Shown in pieces: positions 54,001-61,683 of a stretch of 64,000 nucleotides of DNA. The position numbers and the translations under genes are program-made. The stretch is from an uncultured Oscillibacter sp. Lineage in GTDB: Bacteria > Bacillota > Clostridia > Oscillospirales > Oscillospiraceae. Position 1 is the first letter of the stretch. Every line of letters begins with the position of its first letter. Location of the stretch: assembly GCA_910576865.1 (NCBI GenBank), contig CAJTKE010000010.1, positions 22,579 through 86,578 on the forward strand, read 5' to 3'. The notes under the pieces were generated by a model. The model ran no database searches and was not told the DNA's origin. It saw only the letters and a list, made by a program, of their open reading frames with translations.

Positions 54001-55740
54001 CTATTTCACCCGCAGCTTTTCCACCGCGGACTCCTCCGGGGTGACGTTCACGGTGCGGTACGTCGTGTAGACCACCATGCCCGGCCGGCCTCCGGCGGGC
54101 TTTTTCACATTCCGGACCTCCGTCACGTCCACCGGCACGTTGCCGCTCTCCCGGGCCTGGGAGAACCACGCCGCCAGCAGCGCCGCCTGGACCACGTCCT
54201 CCTCCGACGGGGCCCGGCCCGCGCAGCGGAGGATGACATGGGACCCGTGAATCCTCTGGGTGTGGAGCCAGAGGTCCCGGCGGTCCGCGTCCTTGAGGGT
54301 CAGCTTGTCGTTCTGGCGGTTGTTCCGGCCCACCTGGACCCGGAGGCCCGAGGCCGTGCGGAACTCCCAGGGGGCGGCGGGGCGGGATTTGTCCTTCTTC
54401 CCCTTGCCCTGCTTCTTGAGGAAACCCGCCTCCCGGAGCTCGGACCGGATGTCCAGGAAGTCCGCTTCCGTCTCCGCCCGCTCAATCTCCGCCAGGACAC
54501 TCTCCAGATAGTGAAGGTCCCGCCTCGCCAGGGCCATCTGCTCCCGGAGGTACTTTTCCGCCGTCTTGGCCTTGGCGTAGCGCTTGTAGTATTTGGCGGC
54601 GTTCTGCTGGGGGGTCAGCAGGGGGTCCAGGGGGACGGCCACCGGGGCGTTGTCCTCGTAATAGTTCTCACACTCCAGCCGGGACTGCCCCCGCTCCATC
54701 CGGTAAAGGTTGGCGGTGATCAGGTCCCCCTGGACGCGGAGCTTGTCCCGGTCCTGGGTGGCGGCGTATTCCTTCTCCTGTAGGGCCAGCTTCCGCCGGA
54801 GGCGGTCCCGGGCCGTGGACGCCGCCCGGAGGAGGTCCGCCCCCCGCTGGCGGGCCCGCTCCTGTTTTTCCCGGGCGGCGTAGAAGGCGTCCAGCAGCTG
54901 TGAAAAGCTGTCATGGACCACGCACTCCGCCGCCTCGCCGTACTGGCCCACGGGCACGCAGGCGAAGTCCAGGGGCTTCCCGTCACGGAGGAGGCACACG
55001 GGGGTGAAGCGCTCTTCCCGGATTCGGTTCTGGAAGTCCTCCAAGGCCCGCCACAGGGGGGCGGGGCCCTCCATTTGGAAGACACGGGTGTCCGTATCCC
55101 CCGCCGCCCGGAAAGCCAGCTCCCGGGCCATCAGGGGGGAGAGGCCGAAGTAGGCGTCCAGCAGGAAGCCGTCCAGGGTCTTCTCCGCCGGTGCGTCGGC
55201 GAAGCGGGCGGCGAAGCCCGCCTCCGTCTCCTCCAGGAAGGGCAGCCGCCCCGTGGAGGCCGGGGGCTGGTAGAAGAGGCCCGGCAGCACCTGCCGCGCG
55301 GCGGACATGTCCGCGTCCACCCGGCGAAGGCTGTCGATGATCCGGTCCTCCTCGTCCAGTAAAATCAGGTTGGACCGCCGTCCCATGGCCTCCAGCACCA
55401 GCGTCCGCTTCCCCGCCCGGCCCAGCTCGTCGGAGGCGTCGAACTCGATTTTCACCAGCCGCTCCAAAGGGGGCTGGGTCAGGCCCGCCACCCGGGCCCC
55501 GGAGAGGTGTTTCCGCAGGAGCATGCAGAACATGGGGGGCTCCGCCGGGTTGTCCCGGAGGACTTCCGTCAGCTGGAGGCGGGGGGCGCCCGCCCCGGCG
55601 TTCAGCAAAAGCCGCTTCCCCCGGAAGAGGAGCACCACCTGATCCCGGGCGGGCTGCTGAATCTTGTCCACCCGGAGGCCCGTCAGCCGGGGCCGCAGCT
55701 CCGCCACAATGGCCGTCAGGCAAACCGCGTCAATCGCCAT
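54001..55740 (-). CDS. rqcH: Ribosome quality control protein RqcH (NFACT family)
   Basis: This 579-residue protein has an NFACT-N domain (MAIDAVCLTAIVAELRPRL, KIQQPARDQVVLLFRGKRLL, MFCMLLRKHLSGARVAGL), a helical/coiled-coil middle (residues 270-430, RARQRGADLLRAASTARDRL) and an NFACT-R domain with DLWLHTQRIHGSHVILRCAG. RqcH adds alanine tails to stalled nascent chains on 60S-like 50S subunits for degradation; older names are Rqc2 homologue or FbpA. The mrnC start lies upstream and the genes overlap by 11 bases. Confidence 0.95.
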   Translation of the reverse strand: MAIDAVCLTAIVAELRPRLTGLRVDKIQQPARDQVVLLFRGKRLLLNAGAGAPRLQLTEVLRDNPAEPPMFCMLLRKHLSGARVAGLTQPPLERLVKIEFDASDELGRAGKRTLVLEAMGRRSNLILLDEEDRIIDSLRRVDADMSAARQVLPGLFYQPPASTGRLPFLEETEAGFAARFADAPAEKTLDGFLLDAYFGLSPLMARELAFRAAGDTDTRVFQMEGPAPLWRALEDFQNRIREERFTPVCLLRDGKPLDFACVPVGQYGEAAECVVHDSFSQLLDAFYAAREKQERARQRGADLLRAASTARDRLRRKLALQEKEYAATQDRDKLRVQGDLITANLYRMERGQSRLECENYYEDNAPVAVPLDPLLTPQQNAAKYYKRYAKAKTAEKYLREQMALARRDLHYLESVLAEIERAETEADFLDIRSELREAGFLKKQGKGKKDKSRPAAPWEFRTASGLRVQVGRNNRQNDKLTLKDADRRDLWLHTQRIHGSHVILRCAGRAPSEEDVVQAALLAAWFSQARESGNVPVDVTEVRNVKKPAGGRPGMVVYTTYRTVNVTPEESAVEKLRVK

Positions 55741-56149
55741 GGGCTTCCTCCTCCTCCATCATCACGCAAAAGAGCTCGTTGATCCGCTCCGTCTCCCCTC
55801 GGAGGTGAAGCCAGCCCAGCAGGGCCTCCAGGGCTGTGGCCTCGCCGTACTGGGCCCGGCTGGCGTGGTGGGGGACGGTGTGGACCTGGGCGTTCCGCCC
55901 CCGGCGGAAGACGGCCTTTTCGTCCTCCGTCAGAAGGGGCTTGATCCGCTCCGCCTTCTCCGCCTGGGACTCGGCGCAGACCAGCCGGACGGCGGCGCGG
56001 TGCATTCCCCGGCCCGTGGCCCCGCCGTGGGCGCAGAGCCAGGAGCGGACCAGCAGCTCAAACACCGCGTCCCCCATGTGGGCCAGGCCGATGGAGCTGA
56101 TCTCCAGGATGTGCTCCCGGCTCAGCTCGGGGTGAAAGTAGTTTTCCAT
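55730..56149 (-). CDS. mrnC: Mini-ribonuclease III
   Basis: This 139-residue protein starts at ATG 56149 with GAGGAGG five bases upstream; 56170 is an upstream in-frame alternative. The RNase III catalytic core is present without a dsRNA-binding domain: ISSIGLAHMGDAVFELLVRS (signature with catalytic Asp) and a second acidic helix LLGWLHLRGETERINELF. Mini-III matures 23S rRNA ends. It lies between rsmA and rqcH, with short overlaps on both sides. Confidence 0.94.
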   Translation of the reverse strand: MENYFHPELSREHILEISSIGLAHMGDAVFELLVRSWLCAHGGATGRGMHRAAVRLVCAESQAEKAERIKPLLTEDEKAVFRRGRNAQVHTVPHHASRAQYGEATALEALLGWLHLRGETERINELFCVMMEEEEAHGD

Positions 56150-56159
56150 CTCGTCCTCC

Positions 56160-57011
56160 TCATTTCGCAAGCACCGCCGCCAAACGGGCGAAGTCCTCCA
56201 GGGTCAGCTTCTCCCCCCGGACGCCCTCGGGGAGGCCCAGGGAGGCCATGGCCTCCTGTACCCGCTCCTTTCCGATTTCCGGCAGGGCGGCGGCGAGGCT
56301 GTTGGCCAGGGTCTTCCGCCGGAGGAGGAAGGCCCCCCGTACACAGCGGAAGAAAAACGCCTCGTCCTCCACCTCCACGGCGGGCCTCTCCCGCCGGACA
56401 CAGCGGAGGACGGCGGAGTCCACCCTGGGGGCGGGGACGAACTTCTCCGCCGGGACGTCGAAGAGGACTTCCGTCTCGCAGAAATACTGGAGCCACAGCG
56501 TAAACGCCCCGCCGTCGCTGGACCCCTGCCGGGCCGCCAGCCGCCGGGCCACCTCCTTCTGGAGGAGGACGGTGACGCTCTCAAAGCAGGCCGCTTCCAC
56601 CAGTTTCGTCAGCACCGGCGTGGTGATGTTGTAGGGCAGGTTCGCGCAGACCAGGGGCCGGAGGCCGGCGAACTTCTCCGCCGCCAGGGCGGCGAGGTCC
56701 AGCTTCAGGGCGTCCCCGGGGACGATTTCCACGTTGTCAAAGGGGGCCATGGTCTCCGCCAGCACGGGGAGGAGCTTCTGGTCCAGCTCGACGGACGCCA
56801 CCTTCCCCGCCCGCCCCGCCAGCTCCGCCGTCAGGCACCCCACGCCGGGCCCGATCTCCAGCACGCCGCAGGTTCTGTCCGCCCGGGAGGCGGCGGCAAT
56901 ATCCGCCGGGACGGCGGGGTCGATGAGGAAATTCTGTCCCATGGACTTGGAGAAGTGGAAGCCGTGCCGGGTCAGAAGGGCCCGGAGGGTCTCCCGGTCG
57001 CAGAGATTCAT
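56160..57011 (-). CDS. rsmA: 16S rRNA dimethyladenosine methyltransferase RsmA (KsgA)
   Basis: This 283-residue enzyme dimethylates A1518/A1519 of 16S rRNA. ATG 57011 is used because the family begins just before FHFSKSMGQNFLIDPAVPAD. SAM motif I is VLEIGPGVGCLTAEL and the catalytic motif IV is CANLPYNITTPVL. KFVPAPRVDSAVLRC marks the C-terminal domain. The open frame upstream to 57215 has no family sequence. It starts a cluster rsmA-mrnC-rqcH on the minus strand, with GGAAAGG before the start. Confidence 0.96.
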   Translation of the reverse strand: MNLCDRETLRALLTRHGFHFSKSMGQNFLIDPAVPADIAAASRADRTCGVLEIGPGVGCLTAELAGRAGKVASVELDQKLLPVLAETMAPFDNVEIVPGDALKLDLAALAAEKFAGLRPLVCANLPYNITTPVLTKLVEAACFESVTVLLQKEVARRLAARQGSSDGGAFTLWLQYFCETEVLFDVPAEKFVPAPRVDSAVLRCVRRERPAVEVEDEAFFFRCVRGAFLLRRKTLANSLAAALPEIGKERVQEAMASLGLPEGVRGEKLTLEDFARLAAVLAK

Positions 57012-57093
57012 GGCCTGTCCGCCTTTCCGATGAAATGTCAGGGCCAAGTATATCAGAAAACCGGCCCGATGGAAAGGGGGAAAATGGCCGGGC

Positions 57094-57123
57094 TTGCAAT
57101 TTGCCCTGGCCCCGAGGTATACT
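57094..57123 (+). promoter_or_regulatory. Promoter of the CAT-like gene
   Basis: TTGCAA (57094-57099) and TATACT (57118-57123) are 18 bases apart, 27 bases before ATG 57151. Confidence 0.75.
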
Positions 57124-57150
57124 GGGTTCAACAGAAAGGAGGGTCCCCCC

Positions 57151-57771
57151 ATGACCCAGATTGTTGACCGGGCCTCCTGGCCCCGGCGGGAGCTGTTCGA
57201 TTTCTTTTCCGCCATGTCCCAGCCCTTTTACAGCGTCACCTTCCGGCAGGACGTGACCCGGCTTTACCGGTTCGCAAAGGAAAACCGCCTGTCCTTCTAT
57301 CATTCCATGATCTTCCTCTGCGCCCGGGCCGTCAACGGCGTGGAGGCCTTCCGCTACGGCCTCCGGGGGGAGGACCTGGTGCTCTTTGACCAGAGGATTC
57401 CCAGCTTCACGGACCTCCATCCCGGGGCGGAGACCTTCCACATCGTCACCCTGCCCCTGGAGGAGGACATCCGCTCCTTCTGCGCCGCCGCCAGGGCCGG
57501 AAGCGCCGCCCAGTCCACCCTCCTCAGCGGGGAGGACGGCCCGGACCTGATCTATTTCACGTGCCTTCCCTGGGTGGAGATGACGGGCCTGACCAACGAG
57601 CGGCACTTCGACCCCGACGACGCCGTGCCCCGGATCGCCTGGGGAAAGTACGCGGACGAGGGGGACCGGAAGGTCCTCCACATCTCCCTGGAGCTGAACC
57701 ACCGCTTTGTGGACGGCCTCCACGTGGGCCGGTTCCACGAGGCCCTGGACGCCCTGATGGAAGCGCTGTGA
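57151..57771 (+). CDS. Chloramphenicol acetyltransferase-like protein
   Basis: This 206-residue protein has the fold of type A chloramphenicol acetyltransferases: ELFDFFSAMSQPFYSVTFRQ, LSFYHSMIFLCARAVNGVEA, FHIVTLPLEEDI and LIYFTCLPWVEMTG. The catalytic motif HHxxxDG appears as LNHRFVDGLHVGRF, keeping the catalytic His and Asp but with Asn for the first His. Members in gut Clostridia are often not resistance enzymes, so I do not assign chloramphenicol resistance. AAGGAGGG precedes ATG 57151. Confidence 0.85.
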   Translation: MTQIVDRASWPRRELFDFFSAMSQPFYSVTFRQDVTRLYRFAKENRLSFYHSMIFLCARAVNGVEAFRYGLRGEDLVLFDQRIPSFTDLHPGAETFHIVTLPLEEDIRSFCAAARAGSAAQSTLLSGEDGPDLIYFTCLPWVEMTGLTNERHFDPDDAVPRIAWGKYADEGDRKVLHISLELNHRFVDGLHVGRFHEALDALMEAL

Positions 57772-57784
57772 CCCGTGAACCGAA

Positions 57785-57819
57785 AAAGGCCGGAGGACGG
57801 TGACGTCCTCCGGTCTTTC
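57785..57819. terminator. Bidirectional terminator
   Basis: AAAGGCCGGAGGAC (57785-57798) pairs with GTCCTCCGGTCTTT (57805-57818), serving the CAT-like gene and the converging membrane operon. Confidence 0.88.
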
Positions 57820-57828
57820 CTGTTGGAT

Positions 57829-58506
57829 TCAGGCGGCCTCCTCCACGCGCTCCGGGACGCCCGGGTCCGCCGGGGGTTCCTCCTCCGGCAGTCCGCCGCC
57901 CGCCGGGACCCGCTCAAAGGAGAACGCCCCGCCGGTCTTCCGCCCGTGGACCAGGATGGTGTAGTCCCCCGTCCTGGGAATCTCCAGGGACTGGTCCCCG
58001 TTCAGCGGGGAACCTTCCAGAAGAGTCTCCCCGTCCTCGCCGCTGATCTCCACCTCCAGCCAGCCGTTGCAGGTATCGACCCGGCCCGCCAGGGTGTCCC
58101 CGGCCTCCAGGCGGAGGGTGTGGGAGTCGAAGCCGTTGAAGTAGTCGTAGCGCATCCGGTAGACGCTCTCGTCGGCGTAGCGGGAGCAGTCGTAAGCGTT
58201 GAAGAAGTCTTCGTTTTCCCAGGCCCAGGCGGCGGCGTACATGCATAGTCCCGCCCCGACGAGGAGGAAACAGAGGAGCATCCCCAGCCAGTCGTACCGC
58301 ACCTTCCCACCGCCCCGGGCGGAGAGCAGGGTCTCCACCCCCAGGGCCACCAGAATCAGGGGGGAGGCTTTCAGCAGCCAGCCGATGTCCAGCTCCGGCC
58401 ACAGCAGGGAAACCAGCATTCCGATTCCCGCCGCCACCAGGACTATCCCCAGGGTGAAGGTCCCCACCCGGCGCGGGGGCCGGGCGGAGGTTTCACTGGC
58501 CGTCAT
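57829..58506 (-). CDS. Membrane protein with LiaF/DUF5668-like transmembrane region
   Basis: This 225-residue protein has four short membrane helices (residues 15-35, 42-58, 72-95): TFTLGIVLVAAGIGMLVSLL, IGWLLKASPLILVALGVETL, DWLGMLLCFLLVGAGLCMY. The layout resembles the LiaI/LiaF transmembrane region (DUF5668). A C-terminal beta-rich domain follows (TLRLEAGDTLAGRVDTCNGW, SLEIPRTGDYTILVHGRKTG). Last gene of the sigma factor operon; it may sense the cell envelope, which is inference. Overlaps the previous gene by 14 bases. Confidence 0.75.
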   Translation of the reverse strand: MTASETSARPPRRVGTFTLGIVLVAAGIGMLVSLLWPELDIGWLLKASPLILVALGVETLLSARGGGKVRYDWLGMLLCFLLVGAGLCMYAAAWAWENEDFFNAYDCSRYADESVYRMRYDYFNGFDSHTLRLEAGDTLAGRVDTCNGWLEVEISGEDGETLLEGSPLNGDQSLEIPRTGDYTILVHGRKTGGAFSFERVPAGGGLPEEEPPADPGVPERVEEAA

Positions 58507-59269
58507 GGTCCGCCTCCTGCTTCTCCTGGAGCTCCTTTTCGTACTTCTCCACGTTGAACTCGGACTTCCACTCCAGGGTCACGGGCTGGGGCTCCTCCGG
58601 CTGCTCCGGCTGGGGGACCTCCGGGGCCCGGGGCTCCGGTTCCTCGTGGAATGTTTCCTCGGCCTTCGTCCAGGGGGTGGCCTTCATCTTCGGGGGCGGG
58701 TCCCTGGGAGGCGCGTAGGAGGGGCCGTCGTCAACGGTTCCGCCCTTGGGGGCCTTGGGCCCCTTGATGAACCAGATGCCAAGAGCGATGATCAGCACCG
58801 TCCCCAGAATCCGGGGCATATCCCAGACCAGCGTGTCATACAGCCAGTCGGTAAGCCAGTTCCCCCGCCAGGGGGCCAGCAGGTTCCGAGCCACGACCAT
58901 ATAGAGGCTGTACGCCCCCACCGCCACCAGCAGCCAGCCGATGAGGCTCCCCCGGCGGGCGAGGATGCGGCTGAGCTTTTGGGAGTCCATCTCGGACATG
59001 CCGAACATGAACTCGTCCTCCGGAGCGAGCCCATCCCGAATCTGGCGGCGGAGGTTGTAGCTGTCAAAGAACGAATAGGCCCACAGAGGGGCGATGAGAA
59101 CCGACAGGGCCCCCATCTCCAGGAATATCGCGATGAACAGCAGGGCGCAGAAAATGATGGTCTGGGAGATGCCCCGCTTCATGTACCCCTGGCACATCTG
59201 CCCGCAGCCGGGGACGCAGGCCCAGATCAAGTGCCAGCAGGCCTTCAAAAATCTCCAAATGGCTTTCAT
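58493..59269 (-). CDS. Multi-pass membrane protein of the ECF sigma operon
   Basis: This 258-residue protein begins KAIWRFLKACWHLIWACVPG, GQMCQGYMKRGISQTIIFC and has about five hydrophobic segments in residues 1-180 (LLFIAIFLEMGALSVLIAPL, IGWLLVAVGAYSLYMVV, ILGTVLIIALGIWFI). The C-terminal 80 residues are charged and Pro/Glu-rich (EEPEPRAPEVPQPEQPEEPQ), likely cytosolic. The N-terminal GCGQMCQGYMKRG resembles TM2-domain style turns. Function is unknown; it overlaps its neighbours on both sides, so the operon is tightly packed. Confidence 0.75.
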   Translation of the reverse strand: MKAIWRFLKACWHLIWACVPGCGQMCQGYMKRGISQTIIFCALLFIAIFLEMGALSVLIAPLWAYSFFDSYNLRRQIRDGLAPEDEFMFGMSEMDSQKLSRILARRGSLIGWLLVAVGAYSLYMVVARNLLAPWRGNWLTDWLYDTLVWDMPRILGTVLIIALGIWFIKGPKAPKGGTVDDGPSYAPPRDPPPKMKATPWTKAEETFHEEPEPRAPEVPQPEQPEEPQPVTLEWKSEFNVEKYEKELQEKQEADHDGQ

Positions 59270-59748
59270 GCCCTATTTCCTCCTTCTGTCATGCGGCGGG
59301 CGCTGAGCCCGTCAAAGAAATCCGAGATGCCGCCCACGGCCCCCCGCAGGGAGTCGCCGATGCCCCCCGTCCAGTCCGTCAGCTGCCGGGAGACGCTGGG
59401 CCGGTCCTCCGGGAAGACGGGCCGGGTGAACTCCACCCGCTCCCCGCCCCACAGCACCGTCAGGGCCAGGGTCACGGCGGCGGCCGCCGTGGCGTACCGG
59501 CTGGTGATCATCCGGAGGGCCCGGCTCCGGATTTTCATCCAGAGGGTCCTCTGACAGGACCGCTCCGGCGCCAGCAGGGCCCCGTCCTCCAGGGCCATGG
59601 TGTAGCGCTGCAGGCAGTAGTCGCAGAAAGCCAGATGCTCCGCGATTTCCAGCCGCTCCAGCTCGTCGAAGCGGTCCTCGTTTCTCGCCAGGGCCGTCAG
59701 GGCCCCGTCGCTGATGTGTCCGTCCTCACGGAATACCATGCCTTCCAC
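59266..59748 (-). CDS. Anti-sigma factor with zinc-finger-like N-terminus
   Basis: This 160-residue protein has an N-terminal ZAS-type segment, LEIAEHLAFCDYCLQRYTM (His-x3-Cys-x2-Cys), as in anti-sigma factors that bind zinc and hold an ECF sigma. One membrane helix follows around residues 83-101 (RYATAAAAVTLALTVLWGG), and an extracytoplasmic tail (residues 105-160). It overlaps the sigma factor gene by 23 bases. ATG 59739 is an alternative start. It should keep the sigma factor inactive until an envelope signal. Confidence 0.85.
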   Translation of the reverse strand: MEGMVFREDGHISDGALTALARNEDRFDELERLEIAEHLAFCDYCLQRYTMALEDGALLAPERSCQRTLWMKIRSRALRMITSRYATAAAAVTLALTVLWGGERVEFTRPVFPEDRPSVSRQLTDWTGGIGDSLRGAVGGISDFFDGLSARRMTEGGNRA

Positions 59749-60247
59749 TCCTTTCCAATGCCTCCCGCAGGAGCTTTTTCCCCCGGGAGAGCTGTGTATA
59801 GACGGTCTTCACCGGCCTGCCCAGGGAAGCCGCGGCCTCCTCCGGACTCCGCTCCTCCATGAGGCACAGCCGGCACACCTGCCGGTAGGGCTCCTTCAGC
59901 TCCCGGAGGGCCCGCTGTATGTCCGCCAGCTCGCTGCGCCGGAGGACCGCCTCCTCGGCGGGCGGGGCCAGCCCCCGGGCCAGTTCCTCCTCCCCGGGAA
60001 GCACCGTGCGGCGGTTCCAGGCGCTCTGGAGGTGGTCCTTGGCCTTGTTGGCGGCGACGCGGCTGAGCCACTGCCGCTCATAGCCCTCCGGCATGGCCTC
60101 CCGGTGGATGTAGGCGGAGAGGAAGGTCTCCTGGGTCAGGTCCTCCGCCGCCGCCGCGTCCCGGACCAGCTGGAAGCAGACGGTGTACACCAGCCGCTCG
60201 TATTGCAGGACCAGCTCCGTGAACCGCTCCTTTGAAATCACAGCCAC
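59726..60247 (-). CDS. ECF-type RNA polymerase sigma factor
   Basis: This 173-residue sigma-70 family protein starts with GTG 60247, behind GGAGGTGG, though TTG 60307 also opens the frame. Region 2 is FTELVLQYERLVYTVCFQLV, AEDLTQETFLSAYIH; region 4 is YRQVCRLCLMEERSPEEAAA and SLGRPVKTVYTQLSRGKKLL. Extracytoplasmic-function sigma factors direct stress genes. The anti-sigma gene overlaps its end. An inverted repeat (60398-60434) lies upstream. Confidence 0.92.
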   Translation of the reverse strand: MAVISKERFTELVLQYERLVYTVCFQLVRDAAAAEDLTQETFLSAYIHREAMPEGYERQWLSRVAANKAKDHLQSAWNRRTVLPGEEELARGLAPPAEEAVLRRSELADIQRALRELKEPYRQVCRLCLMEERSPEEAAASLGRPVKTVYTQLSRGKKLLREALERSGRHGIP

Positions 60248-60397
60248 GCCGCGCACCACCTCCTCCCGGGCCCGCCGGAACGCGTCCGGCCCTCTGTCGT
60301 CCGACAAAGATCATACGATGGAGCCCTTCCGGATTCTTCAAAAAATCGAAAATTTTTTCCGCCCCCGCCCGGGACGGGAGGACGCCCGGCCCGGGGG

Positions 60398-60560
60398 TAT
60401 TCAAAACTGAATAAGTTCTATTCAGTTTTGAATAAAACGGTGCCGCCCACCGGGCTTTTGCGCGGTTTTCACAGAAAGCCCGTCCCTGTTCCCGCATTTT
60501 TCACAAAGCTCCTGGCGGCTTTTCCGTGTTCCCTGTGCGTCCGGGTTATTCAAAAATGAA
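60398..60560. promoter_or_regulatory. Three TTCA-N4-TGAA sites, two forming a 16-bp-arm palindrome
   Basis: TATTCAAAACTGAATA (60398-60413) is perfectly inverted at 60419-60434 around AGTTC, and a further TTCAAAAATGAA lies at 60549-60560. Each copy is itself TTCA-N4-TGAA. They sit in the roughly 500-base divergent region between the sigma operon and the crotonase operon (60248-60749), which has no credible gene. Confidence 0.6.
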
Positions 60561-60666
60561 TAAAGCTTCCAATTTTCGGAGATCTCCCTCTCCCAAACGT
60601 AGAAAAAGCCCTTCGATTTTTTGGCATTGTGAACAGGAAACTGGCCCCGGCGGCAGAAACTGCGGC

Positions 60667-60696
60667 TTGCGAAGCTGGCATGGGATTTGCTATAAT
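60667..60696 (+). promoter_or_regulatory. Promoter of the butyrate-type operon
   Basis: TTGCGA (60667-60672) and TATAAT (60691-60696) are 18 bases apart, 54 bases before the crotonase start. Confidence 0.7.
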
Positions 60697-60749
60697 AACA
60701 CATGGACAAAACGGGGCCCGCCCCGAAAAATGAAGGAGGAACACAAGCC

Positions 60750-61550
60750 ATGTATCAGACCGTTCGTTATGAAAAGAAAGACAGCATCGGCATTGCCACC
60801 ATCAACCGTCCCGAGGCGCTGAACGCCCTGAACTCCCAGGTCATCTCCGATCTGGAGGCTTTGATTTCGGAGGTGGAGAAGGACACGGAGCTCCGGGCCT
60901 TCATCCTCACCGGCGAGGGCCGCTCCTTCGTGGCCGGGGCCGACATCGGCGAGCAGAAGCCCATGGACGTGGCCCAGGGCCGCAAGTGGGGCCAGCGGGG
61001 CAGCGGCCTCTTCCGCCGGATCGAGAAGCTGGAGATTCCCACCATCGCGGCGGTGAACGGCTTCGCCCTGGGCGGCGGCTGTGAGATCGCCATGAGCTGC
61101 GACATCATCTTGGCCGCGGGCCCCAACGCCGAGGGCAAGGGCGGCGCGAAATTCGGCCAGCCCGAGGTGGGCCTGGGCATCACCCCCGGCTTCTCCGGCA
61201 CCCAGCGCCTTCCCCGCCGCGTCGGAATTGCCAAGGCCAAGGAGCTGATTTTCTCCGGCAAGGTCATCGGCGCCGCCGAGGCCAAGGCCATCGGCCTTGT
61301 CAACGAGGTCTACGCCCCCGAGGAGCTGCTGGACGCCGCCGTGGCCATGGCCAAATCCTTCACCGCCAACGCCCCCATCGCGGTCAAGTACTCCAAGGCC
61401 TGCATCGACCGGGGTATGCAGATGGACATCGACGACGGCATCGCCCTGGAAAACGAGCTCTTCGCCATGTGCTTCGCCACCGAGGACCAGAAGGAGGGCA
61501 TGAGCGCCTTCCTGGAAAAGCGGAAGGAAAAGCACTTCCAGAACAAATAA
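60750..61550 (+). CDS. Enoyl-CoA hydratase / crotonase (3-hydroxybutyryl-CoA dehydratase type)
   Basis: This 266-residue crotonase starts at ATG 60750 with AGGAGGA upstream. Motifs: IATINRPEALNALNSQVISD, oxyanion hole FVAGADIGEQ and AAVNGFALGGGCEIAMSCDI, and catalytic Glu pair around FGQPEVGLGITPGFSGTQRL. It hydrates crotonyl-CoA reversibly in butyrate metabolism; naming it crt is by family and operon. It is first in an operon with a CoA-transferase and 4-hydroxybutyryl-CoA dehydratase, consistent with making or using crotonyl-CoA. Confidence 0.92.
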   Translation: MYQTVRYEKKDSIGIATINRPEALNALNSQVISDLEALISEVEKDTELRAFILTGEGRSFVAGADIGEQKPMDVAQGRKWGQRGSGLFRRIEKLEIPTIAAVNGFALGGGCEIAMSCDIILAAGPNAEGKGGAKFGQPEVGLGITPGFSGTQRLPRRVGIAKAKELIFSGKVIGAAEAKAIGLVNEVYAPEELLDAAVAMAKSFTANAPIAVKYSKACIDRGMQMDIDDGIALENELFAMCFATEDQKEGMSAFLEKRKEKHFQNK

Positions 61551-61570
61551 GCAGCCTCGTTGCATCAGCC

Positions 61571-61646
61571 TGTAGGGGCGGGCCTCTGCGCCCGCCCGCC
61601 TGGAGAACTTCGAGGGAGCGGGCCGGGACAGAGCCCGGCCCCTACA
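61571..61646. repeat. REPIN/MITE-like repeat inside the butyrate operon, copy A (76 bp)
   Basis: It begins TGTAGGGGCGGGCCTCTGCG and ends CGGGACAGAGCCCGGCCCCT, then ACA. It fills most of the 133-base gap between crotonase and CoA-transferase genes. Confidence 0.8.
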
Positions 61647-61683
61647 AGCGATATTCTATCACAGGAAAAGGAGTTCGGAAAGC

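Noticed and set aside
57012..57215. N-terminal extension of RsmA to 57215
   Set aside because: The extension overlaps the promoter and start of the CAT-like gene and is not family sequence.
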